Shown: in pieces, positions 28,205-37,053 of the stretch
How the letters are laid out: each line of letters begins with the position of its first letter
Numbering within the stretch: the first letter of the stretch is position 1
Notes under the pieces: model-generated
Databases searched by the model: none
The model's input: the letters and a program-made list of their open reading frames with translations, nothing else
Told to the model about the DNA's origin: nothing
Program-made: the position numbers and the translations under genes
Assembly (NCBI GenBank): GCA_947458545.1
Contig: CANGYH010000001.1
Coordinates: 992,001-1,056,000, forward strand
DNA from: Cytophagaceae bacterium
GTDB lineage: Bacteria; Bacteroidota; Bacteroidia; Cytophagales; Flexibacteraceae
DNA: 64,000 nt
Direction of reading: 5' to 3'

Positions 28205-29740
28205 TTAGTTGGCGGTGAGGCGGCCAGTAGCTACGTCTGCATCTACTTTGGCCACTAGGGCATCGTAGAGGGCGGCATAGTAGTTGGTTTGGGCCACGCG
28301 GAGGTCTACCTCGGCATTGGTAACCTCTAGACTGCTGCCTACGCCTTGCTGGTATTTGATTCGCGTAACGCGTACCACCTCTTTGGCCAGGTTCAGGTTG
28401 CGCTCTTGCGTTTGCAGGCGCACGCGGGCGTTTTGGCCTGCTATGTTGGCGCGGTCTATCTCGAAGTCGATGGCGTTTTTGACAAGCTCGCGGCTGTCTG
28501 CCACCTTTTTGAGGGTGAGGCGCGCCTGGGTAATCTGGTATTCTTTAGATAGGCCGTCGAAAATGGGGACATTGAGCGTAAGCCCGATGACGGAGTTGGC
28601 ATACCAACGGTAGCCGTCTTGATAGGCCTTGATGGGCTGCCCATTGGGCCCGAGAACGGGATTATCGTTGGCATCGCGTACGAGCACGTCTGGATAGCGG
28701 CCTGCCAGGCCCGAGGCTTTGTAAACCCGGCCATCTGCCCCTGTAAACGAGGCATAAGGCGGTAGCATGTCAATAAACCGCGTTGCCGCCGAGGCAGCCC
28801 CGAGCGAGGCAAAGCCCACCAACGTAGGCAAATAGCCTGCCCGGCGGTTTTTCAGGTCTAGCTGGGCTAGTTGCTCTTGCGTGTTGAGGATTTGCAGGTC
28901 TAGGCGCTGGTCGTAGTTGCCGAAGGCTTCGGGCTGGGTGGCCAGCTCTACCTTGGCACCCTCTAACTGATCTGTGATGGTTAGCTGTTGCTGAATGGGG
29001 TAGCCCATAGAAAACTTAAGTGCCGATACCGCCAGTTGCACCTGGCGTAGGGCGTTCTCTCGGTCAGACTCCAGGTTGTTGCGTTGTACCTCTAGGCGGT
29101 AAACGTCTATCTGCTCGGCAAAGCCGTTTTTGTGCAATGCACGGGTGGCGCGCAGGGCGGTGTCTAGCCGGGCCAGGTTGTAGTCTAGCAGTTTTGTTTG
29201 CTCTTGGCCTACCATGGCTTGATAGTAAGCCTTGGTGACGGAGGCCTTTACATCTATACGGGCCTTGTCTAACTGCTTGGCCGTAAGGCCGGTATAAACG
29301 CTTGATGCCTTAAGCCCCAATAGGTAACTGGGCGAAAAAATGAGCTGGTTGAGCTGCAAGCCCATATTGAGCGAATGTGGCAGCGCAAAACCAAGGCCTA
29401 AGGGCATACCCACCGGCACGGGGCTGGGTTGCCCTCCGCCAAACAAGGCTGCTGCCCCTTTGCCAGACTCAAGTACAGAGCGGGGTACGATGGCGTTGTA
29501 GTTGTAGGCCACAGATCCGTTGACCTGGGGCAGCCCTGCCGCCCGGATCTCGCCCACGCGGGCCCGGCTGCTCAGAAAATCTGTCTGGGCGTTTTTGATA
29601 TTTATGTTGTTGGCCAGGGCGTAAGCCACGGCTTGGTCTAGGCTGAAGGCCGTTTGCCCGGCGCTGTTGGCCATGGGCCTTACCTGAGCCTGTGCAGCAA
29701 AGGCTGCCCCGATGGCCAAGGCAGCTAAAATGTTTTTCAT
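28205..29740 (-). CDS. TolC-family outer membrane efflux protein
   Basis: A 511-residue outer membrane channel component. A signal peptide (MKNILAALAIGAAFAAQAQ) precedes two OEP repeats. The first begins FSLDQAVAYALANNINIKNAQTDFL, the second FGNYDQRLDLQILNTQEQLAQLDLKN. Long helices typical of the periplasmic tunnel follow each (LNLAKEVVRVTRIKYQQGVG near the end). An insertion at about 320-365 (PYASFTGADGRVYKASG through PNGQPIKAYQDG) probably forms an extracellular loop. It follows tetR by 79 bases and precedes the adaptor, so the channel is dedicated to this pump. Confidence 0.93.
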   Translation of the reverse strand: MKNILAALAIGAAFAAQAQVRPMANSAGQTAFSLDQAVAYALANNINIKNAQTDFLSSRARVGEIRAAGLPQVNGSVAYNYNAIVPRSVLESGKGAAALFGGGQPSPVPVGMPLGLGFALPHSLNMGLQLNQLIFSPSYLLGLKASSVYTGLTAKQLDKARIDVKASVTKAYYQAMVGQEQTKLLDYNLARLDTALRATRALHKNGFAEQIDVYRLEVQRNNLESDRENALRQVQLAVSALKFSMGYPIQQQLTITDQLEGAKVELATQPEAFGNYDQRLDLQILNTQEQLAQLDLKNRRAGYLPTLVGFASLGAASAATRFIDMLPPYASFTGADGRVYKASGLAGRYPDVLVRDANDNPVLGPNGQPIKAYQDGYRWYANSVIGLTLNVPIFDGLSKEYQITQARLTLKKVADSRELVKNAIDFEIDRANIAGQNARVRLQTQERNLNLAKEVVRVTRIKYQQGVGSSLEVTNAEVDLRVAQTNYYAALYDALVAKVDADVATGRLTAN

Positions 29741-29819
29741 AGTTTCGTTTTAGGTTGAACGGTTTTGATCGTTTGAAGAGAAGGACAATTACGGAGCGTT
29801 GTGGGAGGTTAGGGCTTGG

Positions 29820-30482
29820 CTATGGCCCTGGGTTGGGTTTTAGGTTGCTGAGTAGGTTGATGGCTTCGGGATCTGCCTTGAGGTTCTGCCAGGCTTGGGC
29901 GCCCATCTCAGTTAGCAGGCCACGTACGAAATGCTCGAGCAATTGCTCTTGCACGAGGGCAAAGTCGAAGTCTTGAGGTGGGAAAACCTCTGGGTCGAAG
30001 GACATCGTCACCATGGTAAAGCGAAAGCGTGCCATCACCTTGGCATCAAGGTCTTGCCGGTAAACGCCCTCGGCCTTGCCACGGGTGACGTTGCTGATGA
30101 TGCTTTGCTCAAACAGGTTATCGCGCTGAGCCTCGAACAATCGCCAGGCCTTGGGGTGAAAGCGTTTGAGCTCGTGCACGATGATGGGATTGATTTCTGC
30201 CATCTCTTTGCGTAGCATCTGGGTTACCATCATCATCTCTATCAGAGCACCTTGGCCCTCGCTGGTGGCGTGGAGCTGGCCCCACTTGGCGCAATCCTCA
30301 TCTACATGCTTTTGGGCGATTTGGAGTACGAGTTCTTCTTTATTTTCAAAATGCTGGTATAAGGTCTTCTTGCTCATGGCCAGATGCCGGGCTACCTCAT
30401 CCATAGAGATAGACCGGATACCAAAGCGGAAGAAGAGCTGCTCGGCGCCTTCGAGAATGCGCTGCCGGATGGGATCTGTCAT
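29820..30482 (-). CDS. TetR/AcrR-family transcriptional regulator of the efflux operon
   Basis: A 220-residue repressor. The N-terminal helix-turn-helix spans about 8-55 (RQRILEGAEQLFFRFGIRSISMDEVARHLAMSKKTLYQHFENKEELV), which is the classical TetR_N signature. The C-terminal ligand-binding part is all-helical and divergent. It is the first gene of the operon whose later genes encode channel, adaptor and pump. A 24-bp perfect inverted repeat sits just upstream of its -7 element, so the protein most likely represses its own operon and is released by a pump substrate. Autoregulation is inferred from this layout. Confidence 0.92.
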   Translation of the reverse strand: MTDPIRQRILEGAEQLFFRFGIRSISMDEVARHLAMSKKTLYQHFENKEELVLQIAQKHVDEDCAKWGQLHATSEGQGALIEMMMVTQMLRKEMAEINPIIVHELKRFHPKAWRLFEAQRDNLFEQSIISNVTRGKAEGVYRQDLDAKVMARFRFTMVTMSFDPEVFPPQDFDFALVQEQLLEHFVRGLLTEMGAQAWQNLKADPEAINLLSNLKPNPGP

Positions 30483-30493
30483 GCTGGTTGCTG

Positions 30494-30501
30494 CAAAACT
30501 A
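30494..30501 (-). promoter_or_regulatory. Promoter -7 element (TAGTTTTG) of the tetR efflux operon
   Basis: The minus strand reads TAGTTTTG followed by CAG, a perfect match, 11 bases before the tetR ATG. The palindrome at 30505-30528 lies immediately upstream. Confidence 0.7.
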
Positions 30502-30504
30502 TGG

Positions 30505-30528
30505 AAACTTTTGCGATTACAAAAGTTT
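30505..30528. promoter_or_regulatory. Palindromic operator, probable TetR binding site
   Basis: Two perfect 9-base arms (AAACTTTTG and CAAAAGTTT) flank a 6-base spacer. The 24-bp site begins 3 bases upstream of the -7 element, covering the spacer towards -33. A bound dimer would block RNA polymerase. Arm length and total size fit TetR-family operators. Confidence 0.7.
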
Positions 30529-30659
30529 TTTCCGTTTAGTTTGTTTCTTTTTATGCATTTTTCGTATTAAGGTTTTGTAATGAGCATATCTCGTAGAGAT
30601 TATTAAGGCAGCCAGCATGCCCGTACAAAGGACGGTGCGTACCGAACTTAGGCCCGCAG

Positions 30660-31700
30660 ATGAGAAAGCTGGAGCCGGACGTGTTTTTAGCCCAACAAGC
30701 AACAGGCCTGGTATGGGATGTCCGAAGCCCGGTTGAGTATGCCGCAGGCCACCTACCGGGGGCTGTATCAGTGCCATTGTTTTCTGATGAAGAGCGGGCA
30801 CAGGTAGGCATTTGCTACAAGCAAAAAGGCGGGCCACAGGCCGTTGAGCTAGGATTAGAGATGGTGGGGCCCAAAATGGCCAGTTGGGTACGCCAGGCCA
30901 GGCAGACCATAGGCACAGGTGGGTCTATTGGGTTGTATTGCTGGCGAGGGGGTATGCGCTCGGGCAGCATGGCCTGGCTGCTAGAGCAAGCCGGCTTTGA
31001 CGTATCTCTGGTGCTGGGCGGTTATAAGGCCTACCGCCACTATGTGCGTGCTGTGTTGGAGCGGCCATGGCGCTTACATGTATTAGGTGGCCATACCGGA
31101 AGCGGCAAAACCGAGCTGCTGCACCACCTGGCAGAGGCAGGCGCGCAGGTAATAGACCTGGAAGGTTTGGCCCGGCACAAAGGCTCGGCCTTTGGTGCCA
31201 TTGGCCAGCCAGAAGGGCAACCCCGCATAGAGCATTTTGAAAACCTGCTGGCGGGCCAGCTTCTTACAAAAGATGCCAGCAAGCCTATTTGGGTAGAGGA
31301 CGAGAGCCAAACGATTGGACAGGTCTTTATTTACAAACCCTTTTATGATCTGATGGAAGCCGCGCCGCTCTACTGCCTGCAAGTACCCCTGACAGACAGA
31401 GTTGCCAGGCTTGTCGCAGACTATGCGCAGGGGCCAGAGGCAGACCTGGCAGCGGCCATACAAAAAATTGCACGGCGCATGGGCCCGCAGCATGCACAAA
31501 CTGCCCTAGCGGCACTAAAGGTTGGGGAGTATGCCCATGTTGCAGAGCTGGCTCTGGCCTATTACGACCCATGCTACGACCATGCTCTGGCCCGGCGGCC
31601 TAACCCGCCCGTTGCCTTTGTCCCTTACCTTAAAGGGCAAGAAATACCCACCGCTAAAGCATTGCTAGCCGAAGAACAGCTAAACCAAACTGCACCTTAA
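30660..31700 (+). CDS. mnmH: tRNA 2-selenouridine/geranyl-2-thiouridine synthase MnmH (SelU)
   Basis: A 346-residue enzyme that replaces sulfur by selenium in 2-thiouridine at the wobble position of tRNAs for Lys, Glu and Gln, using selenophosphate. The N-terminal rhodanese domain (about 1-125) has the catalytic Cys94 in LYCWRGGMRSG. The C-terminal part has a P-loop GGHTGSGKT at 143-151, typical of this family. The length is normal. The stop is 3 bases before the selD start, so the two form an operon that makes and uses selenophosphate. A good -7 element was not found in front of the ATG. Confidence 0.95.
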   Translation: MRKLEPDVFLAQQATGLVWDVRSPVEYAAGHLPGAVSVPLFSDEERAQVGICYKQKGGPQAVELGLEMVGPKMASWVRQARQTIGTGGSIGLYCWRGGMRSGSMAWLLEQAGFDVSLVLGGYKAYRHYVRAVLERPWRLHVLGGHTGSGKTELLHHLAEAGAQVIDLEGLARHKGSAFGAIGQPEGQPRIEHFENLLAGQLLTKDASKPIWVEDESQTIGQVFIYKPFYDLMEAAPLYCLQVPLTDRVARLVADYAQGPEADLAAAIQKIARRMGPQHAQTALAALKVGEYAHVAELALAYYDPCYDHALARRPNPPVAFVPYLKGQEIPTAKALLAEEQLNQTAP

Positions 31701-31703
31701 GAC

Positions 31704-32744
31704 ATGCCGAACGAAACGATCAGATTGACGCAGTACTCTCATGGCGCGGGCTGTGGATGCAAAATAGCGCCAGGCGTACTAGACCAGATACTGCATAATA
31801 GCGGGCACTCAGAAGCATTTAGCGGCTTGCTCGTTGGCCACGAGAGCAAAGACGATGCCGCAGTGATGGATCTGGGCAACGGCATGGGCGTTGTGAGCAC
31901 AACAGACTTTTTTATGCCTATTGTGGACGACGCCTTCATCTTTGGGAAGATTGCCGCTGTTAATGCCATCTCAGACGTGTACGCCATGGGCGGTAAGCCG
32001 CTGATGGCCATTGCCATTTTGGGTTGGCCCGTAAACCAATTGCTGCCTGATTTGGCAGGACAAGTAGTGGCCGGGGGCAGAGCAGCCTGCCTAGAGGCAG
32101 GTATTCCGCTAGCAGGCGGGCATAGTATAGATGCGCCGGAGCCGATCTTCGGCCTTGCCGTGACGGGCTTGGTAGAGTTGGCACACCTTAAACAGAACAA
32201 CACGGCTACCGCAGGCTGCAAGCTCTACCTAACCAAGCCGTTGGGCGTAGGCCTGCTCACAACGCTGGGCAAGGCAGGCAAGGTAAACCCCGAGGCATTG
32301 GCACCGGCCATTGCCAGTATGACGACCCTTAATAAGCCGGGGTTTGCATTCGGTGCTGTGGGTGGTGTACGTGCCATGACAGACGTAACCGGCTTTGGCC
32401 TGCTGGGCCATTTGCTTGAGATGTGCGAAGGCGCAGGACTGGCAGCTACTGTGCGTTATACAGATGTACCAATGCTGCCTGGGCTAACACCTTGGCAAGA
32501 CTTAGCCCATGCCCCGGGCGGCACCAAAAGAAACCTGACCAGCTACGGCCACAAGGTAGAAATGGCCAGCCCCAACATGGCCGTTCTGTTGGCAGATCCG
32601 CAGACGAGCGGCGGCTTGCTATGCGCTGTGGACCCAGCCCATGAGGCAGCGTTTTTGGCGGTGGCCAAGGCCGAGGGTTTACACCTGCAGGCTTTTGGCG
32701 AGTTGCACGCGGCGGTAGCTGGGCCTACCATCCGGGTAGTTTAG
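31704..32744 (+). CDS. selD: Selenide, water dikinase (selenophosphate synthase)
   Basis: A 346-residue enzyme that makes selenophosphate from selenide and ATP. The catalytic pair Cys17 and Lys20 lies in GAGCGCK, so this is the Cys form, not a selenoprotein. Further conserved blocks are [57 protein letters not shown] and [10 protein letters not shown]. It is strikingly close to the enterobacterial protein in these blocks. The only user of selenophosphate in the window is the adjacent mnmH; selA, selB and selC are not seen. Its stop overlaps the stop of convergent hutG by 4 bases. Confidence 0.97.
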   Translation: MPNETIRLTQYSHGAGCGCKIAPGVLDQILHNSGHSEAFSGLLVGHESKDDAAVMDLGNGMGVVSTTDFFMPIVDDAFIFGKIAAVNAISDVYAMGGKPLMAIAILGWPVNQLLPDLAGQVVAGGRAACLEAGIPLAGGHSIDAPEPIFGLAVTGLVELAHLKQNNTATAGCKLYLTKPLGVGLLTTLGKAGKVNPEALAPAIASMTTLNKPGFAFGAVGGVRAMTDVTGFGLLGHLLEMCEGAGLAATVRYTDVPMLPGLTPWQDLAHAPGGTKRNLTSYGHKVEMASPNMAVLLADPQTSGGLLCAVDPAHEAAFLAVAKAEGLHLQAFGELHAAVAGPTIRVV

Positions 32745-33724
32745 GCCAGGCAGGCGGCTGCCACCTCAAAAGCTATGGCTGCGCCAAGGCGTGCTGTGCG
32801 GTTGTCCACGTCGTAGCGGGGGTTTAGCTCGGCTATGTCTGCCGAGCGCAGACTGGGGCAGGCCAATACCTGGCGCAATAGGCGCATAGTACCCGGGCCA
32901 GGCAAGATGCCAATGGCATTGGGTGCGCTTACCCCTGGCGCAAGGCTGGCAGAAAATAAGTCCATATCTATGGTAAGCATCTGCGGATTGTGGCTGCGCA
33001 GCCACTGGGCCAGCTCGTCTGAGACCTGGCCCAGGGCTGCCCCGCCCATTTCTTCTGCCATTACGGTATGGACGCCTAGTTCGTCTGCCCGATTAAAGAG
33101 GCGACGGGTGTTGCCCGTGCGCTGGATACCCAGTGCTGCGTAGGCAAAAGCACGGCCATCTGCCTGGCAATCTTGCGCTATGGCGGTAAAGCTGTTGCCA
33201 CTGTGGTGCTGGCCGTCGGCAAGGTCTCGCAGGTCGTAATGGGCGTCGAAGTTTACGATGCCTACCCCCTGCCCTGCCCGCAAGCCGGGGCGCAGGCCCA
33301 ACCACTGGCCGTAGGTTACCTCGTGGCCACCGCCAAAGACGAGCGTGAAGTAGCCCTTGGCTTGTGCGGCGGCCAACTGCAGGCCTAGCTCGGCATGCGC
33401 CTGATCAAGGTCTTGGTTGTGGCAGGCTATGGTGCCAAGATCTGCCAGCAGGTGCCGTTCGGCATCAAAGTGTACGGGCATGCCGGCACAAAACTGGCGG
33501 AGCGCCTGTGGGCCTTCTGCAGCACCCACGCGGCCGAGGTTTCGTACAACGCCTTCGTCGCTTGCGAAGCCTACAAGGGCCAGGCCTTTTTGCCCTTGTG
33601 CCAGGGCAGGTAAACCTTCAGCACCGTCTCTCTGAAACCTGAGCACTTGGTGCCAACGCCAGACGTCGGGCTCGTTGCCGTCGGTACGGGCGCGCCAGGC
33701 GGCCCTGTCAGCGGGTATATACAT
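32741..33724 (-). CDS. hutG: Formimidoylglutamase-like arginase-family hydrolase
   Basis: A 327-residue ureohydrolase with a binuclear manganese centre. Metal motifs are [18 protein letters not shown] and TIDMDLF, followed by [12 protein letters not shown], which is characteristic of HutG rather than arginase or agmatinase. HutG cleaves N-formimidoyl-glutamate to glutamate and formamide in histidine breakdown. It lies 10 bases after kbl on the same strand and is probably co-transcribed, grouping two amino-acid catabolic steps. No other hut gene is in the window, so the specific substrate is likely but not proven. Confidence 0.85.
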   Translation of the reverse strand: MYIPADRAAWRARTDGNEPDVWRWHQVLRFQRDGAEGLPALAQGQKGLALVGFASDEGVVRNLGRVGAAEGPQALRQFCAGMPVHFDAERHLLADLGTIACHNQDLDQAHAELGLQLAAAQAKGYFTLVFGGGHEVTYGQWLGLRPGLRAGQGVGIVNFDAHYDLRDLADGQHHSGNSFTAIAQDCQADGRAFAYAALGIQRTGNTRRLFNRADELGVHTVMAEEMGGAALGQVSDELAQWLRSHNPQMLTIDMDLFSASLAPGVSAPNAIGILPGPGTMRLLRQVLACPSLRSADIAELNPRYDVDNRTARLGAAIAFEVAAACLA

Positions 33725-33734
33725 GCTGCTGTGT

Positions 33735-34931
33735 TTATGCGGCTTGCAGCACGCCCAGCTCGTTGCCGACGGTGATAAAGGCCTGAATGGCTTGGTCTAG
33801 ATGCTGACGGGTGTGGGCAGCCGATAGCTGAACGCGGATGCGCGCCTGCCCTTTGGGCACTACTGGATAGAAGAAGCCTATGACATAGATGCCATGAGCC
33901 AGCAAACGCTCGGCGAATTTCTGTGCGATGACAGAGTCGTAAAGCATGACGGGGACAATGGGGTGCTCGCCAGGTTTAATGTCGAAGCCGGCGGCGGTCA
34001 TGGCTTGGCGAAAGTATTGGGTGTTTTCTTCTAGCCGGTCTCGCAGCTCGGTGGTTTGGCTTAACATATCCAGCACAGCAATGCTAGCTCCGACAATGGA
34101 AGGCGCTACGGTATTGCTAAAGAGATAGGGCCTGGAGCGTTGGCGCAGCATCTCTACAATCTCTTTGCGCCCGCTGGTAAACCCACCCGATGCACCACCG
34201 AGGGCCTTGCCGAGCGTACCGGTGATGATGTCTATCCGGCCTAAAACGTTGCGAAACTCGTGGGTGCCGCGGCCCGTCTTGCCCATAAAGCCCGAGGCAT
34301 GGCATTCGTCAATCATCACCAAGGCCTTGTAGCGATCGGCCAAGTCGCAGATTTTATCGAGCTGGGCTATGGTGCCATCCATAGAAAATACCCCGTCTGT
34401 TACGATGATGCGGTGGCGTTGGCCCTGGGTGGCTTGCAGCTTGGCCTCTAGGTCGGCCATGTCGTTGTGCTTGTATCGGTGGCGCTGGGCCTTGCAGAGC
34501 CGGATGCCGTCTATGATGGAGGCATGGTTGAGCTCGTCAGAGATGATGGCATCCTGCTCGTTGAAGAGCGGCTCGAAGACCCCACCGTTGGCATCGAATG
34601 CAGCGGCGTACAGGATGGTATCTTCTGTACCCAGAAACTGTGCAATTTTCTCCTCTAGTGTTTTGTGGATGTCTTGCGTGCCGCAGATAAACCGCACCGA
34701 GCTTAGGCCGAAGCCGTGGCTATCGATGGCCTCTTTGGCGGCCTGCACTACCTGCGGATGGCTGCTGAGGCCCAGGTAGTTGTTGGCGCAAAAGTTGAGC
34801 ACGTCGGCGCTTGCTGTGGTGTCTATCTGCGCGCCTTGGGGCGTGGTAATGATGCGCTCACGCTTAAAGAGGCCGTCGGCTTGAATTTGGGCCAGCTCTT
34901 GCTCTAGGACAGGTTTGAGAGTCTCGTACAT
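33735..34931 (-). CDS. kbl: Glycine C-acetyltransferase (2-amino-3-ketobutyrate CoA ligase)
   Basis: A 398-residue PLP enzyme of the alpha-oxoamine synthase family that cleaves 2-amino-3-ketobutyrate with CoA to glycine and acetyl-CoA in threonine breakdown. From the ATG at 34931 the length equals that of the E. coli enzyme; an ATG 75 bases upstream adds a non-homologous tail. The PLP Lys is about K242 in [15 protein letters not shown]. The cofactor Asp/His motif is [12 protein letters not shown] and the substrate-side motif is [15 protein letters not shown]. Threonine dehydrogenase (tdh) is not next to it. It is followed by hutG after 10 bases. Confidence 0.94.
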   Translation of the reverse strand: MYETLKPVLEQELAQIQADGLFKRERIITTPQGAQIDTTASADVLNFCANNYLGLSSHPQVVQAAKEAIDSHGFGLSSVRFICGTQDIHKTLEEKIAQFLGTEDTILYAAAFDANGGVFEPLFNEQDAIISDELNHASIIDGIRLCKAQRHRYKHNDMADLEAKLQATQGQRHRIIVTDGVFSMDGTIAQLDKICDLADRYKALVMIDECHASGFMGKTGRGTHEFRNVLGRIDIITGTLGKALGGASGGFTSGRKEIVEMLRQRSRPYLFSNTVAPSIVGASIAVLDMLSQTTELRDRLEENTQYFRQAMTAAGFDIKPGEHPIVPVMLYDSVIAQKFAERLLAHGIYVIGFFYPVVPKGQARIRVQLSAAHTRQHLDQAIQAFITVGNELGVLQAA

Positions 34932-35072
34932 GGTGTAGTGCGTATCAAAGGGGCCAGGCTGTTGCGCAGCCGCTGGCATTGTCGGTAATAAGTGGCAATT
35001 TCGCACCAGAGGTGGCAGCTGCTACCTCTGGTGGGCTGGTAGCCCATCAAAAAAAATCAGTGCTTGAGCTTC

Positions 35073-36107
35073 ATGCCTACGTTTTTGGTCATCCGCTTTT
35101 CTTCTATCGGCGATATTTTGATGACCACGGCCGCCGTGCGATGCCTGAAGCTGCAAGTGCCGGGCGCCCGGGTGTTGTTTGCCACCAAGCCTGCCTTTAC
35201 CGGGCTTGTTGCGGCCAATCCTCACGTGGATAAGGTATTAACGCTAGATTCTAACTTGGTGGGGTTGGCAGCCAAAGCCTACAAGGAGGGGGTAACCCAT
35301 GTTGTAGATCTTCACAGCAACGTGCGCAGCCGGCTTTTGTGCGCCATGCTGCCGTTTGCCAAAGTGTACCGAGTGGCCAAGGGTACGGCCGACAGAGAGG
35401 CACTTATCAGGGACAAACGGCACCAAGTGGCACCGCTGCACATGGTAGACCGCCACCTTGCAGCTCTCCAAAAGCTGGGCGTCTGCGACGACGGGGGCGG
35501 CCTGGAGTACCACGTGCCCAAACCGGACGCGGTAGATTACACCCTTTGGGCCATGATTGGGCAGCGGCCGTATGCTGCCGTGTGCCTTGGCGGCACCCAT
35601 GCCTGCAAAAAGTTGCCTGAAGAGAAAGCCATAGAGCTTTTGAGGTCGATTGAGCTTCCTGTCATCTTGTTGGGTGGGCGCACTGAGGCAGAAGAAGGGC
35701 AGCGGATAGCAGGCACGCTAGCCCTTGAAGGTCGCTGGGATATTTTTTCGGCCTGTGGTAGCCTGACACTGGGCCAATCAGGGTCTGTGCTTGCGCAAGC
35801 TGCCGTGGTTTACAGCCACGATACTGGGCTTATGCACATGGCCGCTGCCTTGGGCAAGCCGGTGGTAAGCATCTGGGGCAGTACGGTGCCCGCCTTTGGG
35901 ATGTACCCCTATGCACGGCAGTTTGCCATCCAGCAGGTGGCAGGCCTGGCTTGCAGGCCATGCCACCGCCATGGGGCAGACGTATGCCCCGAGGGGCACT
36001 TCCGCTGCATGAAAGACCAATCTTTTGGCCATCCACTGGCCTGGTATGACATGGCCGACCCTGGCACGCGGGCACAAATGGCGCAGATTCACCGGGGCCA
36101 GGCTTAG
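35073..36107 (+). CDS. Family 9 glycosyltransferase (heptosyltransferase-like)
   Basis: A 344-residue GT-B enzyme related to the heptosyltransferases of LPS core synthesis. The N-terminal domain begins FLVIRFSSIGDILMTTAAVRCL. The C-terminal nucleotide-sugar site is YSHDTGLMHMAAALGKPVVSIWGST, the GT9 signature. A Cys cluster near the C-terminus (CRPCHRHGADVCPEGHFRCM) is the usual short motif of the Bacteroidota subgroup. The ATG at 35073 is chosen over a TTG 9 bases upstream. It is the first gene of a plus-strand polysaccharide cluster that continues with the Wzm/Wzt transporter. Confidence 0.92.
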   Translation: MPTFLVIRFSSIGDILMTTAAVRCLKLQVPGARVLFATKPAFTGLVAANPHVDKVLTLDSNLVGLAAKAYKEGVTHVVDLHSNVRSRLLCAMLPFAKVYRVAKGTADREALIRDKRHQVAPLHMVDRHLAALQKLGVCDDGGGLEYHVPKPDAVDYTLWAMIGQRPYAAVCLGGTHACKKLPEEKAIELLRSIELPVILLGGRTEAEEGQRIAGTLALEGRWDIFSACGSLTLGQSGSVLAQAAVVYSHDTGLMHMAAALGKPVVSIWGSTVPAFGMYPYARQFAIQQVAGLACRPCHRHGADVCPEGHFRCMKDQSFGHPLAWYDMADPGTRAQMAQIHRGQA

Positions 36108-36125
36108 GCAAGGGCGGCAGGCACC

Positions 36126-36133
36126 TATTTTTA
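36126..36133 (+). promoter_or_regulatory. Possible -7 element (TATTTTTA) for wzm
   Basis: TATTTTTA matches TAnnTTTG at all but the last base. It lies between the GT9 stop and the proposed TTG start at 36160. Confidence 0.4.
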
Positions 36134-36159
36134 CGCAGGCTTTAACCTACGTACCTCTC

Positions 36160-37023
36160 TTGTCTAGTGGCTCCGACAAGCAGGGCTGGTCTTTGGAAAT
36201 CAAACCGAAGGTCGGCCTGCTGAACATAAACATCGCTGAAGTCTGGCGGTATCGCGACCTGATCATGCTGTTTGTACGGCGCGACCTGGTCTCGGCATAT
36301 AAGCAGACCATTCTAGGTCCGCTCTGGTTTGTACTGCAGCCTGCCTTCAGCACCATTACGTTCACCATCGTTTTCTCGCGTATTGCGGGTATCTCTACCA
36401 GTGGTGTGCCGCCGCTGCTATTCTATTTGAGCGGCACTGTCGTGTGGAACTATTTCAGCTCTAGCCTGGTGAAAACGAGCGGAAGCCTCGTGTCTAATGC
36501 AGGCATCTTTGGTAAAGTTTACTTTCCGCGGCTGGCCGTGCCGGTGTCTGGGGTTATATCCAACCTGGTGACTTTTGGTGTGCAACTGGGGCTTTTTCTG
36601 TTGGTTTACGCTTATTACATGGTCACCTCGCCGGAGGTCATTAAGCCTAATGGCCTTGCATTGCTGCTGCTGCCCCTGCTGCTGGCTATGATAGCCTTAC
36701 TGGGCATGGGCCTGGGGCTGATAGTCTCTGCACTTACGACGCGCTTTCGAGACTTGCAGTTCTTTCTGGGTTTCGGCGTTCAGCTTTTGATGTATGCTAC
36801 TCCCATCGTCTATCCACTGGCGATTGTACCTGCCGAGCTGTCACCTTTTGTAATGCTAAATCCGATGACACCTTTGGTGGAGCTTTTCAGGTTTGCTACA
36901 CTGGGTGCAGGGCTATTTAGCTGGGTTCTGCTGCTCCGCTCGGCCCTGGTAACGGTCGTTATCCTGGTGATTGGCATTGTTGCCTTCAACCAAGTAGAGC
37001 GGACGTTTATGGATACGGTTTAA
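36160..37023 (+). CDS. wzm: ABC-2 type polysaccharide export permease
   Basis: The membrane subunit of an ABC exporter that moves a lipid-linked polysaccharide across the inner membrane. Six hydrophobic segments are visible. The family line WRYRDLIMLFVRRDLVSAYKQTILGPLWFVLQP is the conserved N-terminal amphipathic and first-helix region, and the middle has NAGIFGKVYFPRL. No ATG lies near the expected start. I use TTG 36160 (287 residues, MSSGSDKQGWSLEIKP), with TTG 36190 also possible. The frame is open back to 36025, but that part overlaps the GT9 gene. The ATP-binding partner follows after 30 bases. Confidence 0.92.
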   Translation: MSSGSDKQGWSLEIKPKVGLLNINIAEVWRYRDLIMLFVRRDLVSAYKQTILGPLWFVLQPAFSTITFTIVFSRIAGISTSGVPPLLFYLSGTVVWNYFSSSLVKTSGSLVSNAGIFGKVYFPRLAVPVSGVISNLVTFGVQLGLFLLVYAYYMVTSPEVIKPNGLALLLLPLLLAMIALLGMGLGLIVSALTTRFRDLQFFLGFGVQLLMYATPIVYPLAIVPAELSPFVMLNPMTPLVELFRFATLGAGLFSWVLLLRSALVTVVILVIGIVAFNQVERTFMDTV

Positions 37024-37053
37024 GCCATTGATTACGATTCAGACGAAAAAACA

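Noticed and set aside
31704-32744. Selenocysteine in SelD
   Set aside because: The catalytic position is a Cys codon and no in-frame TGA or SECIS-like hairpin is seen.
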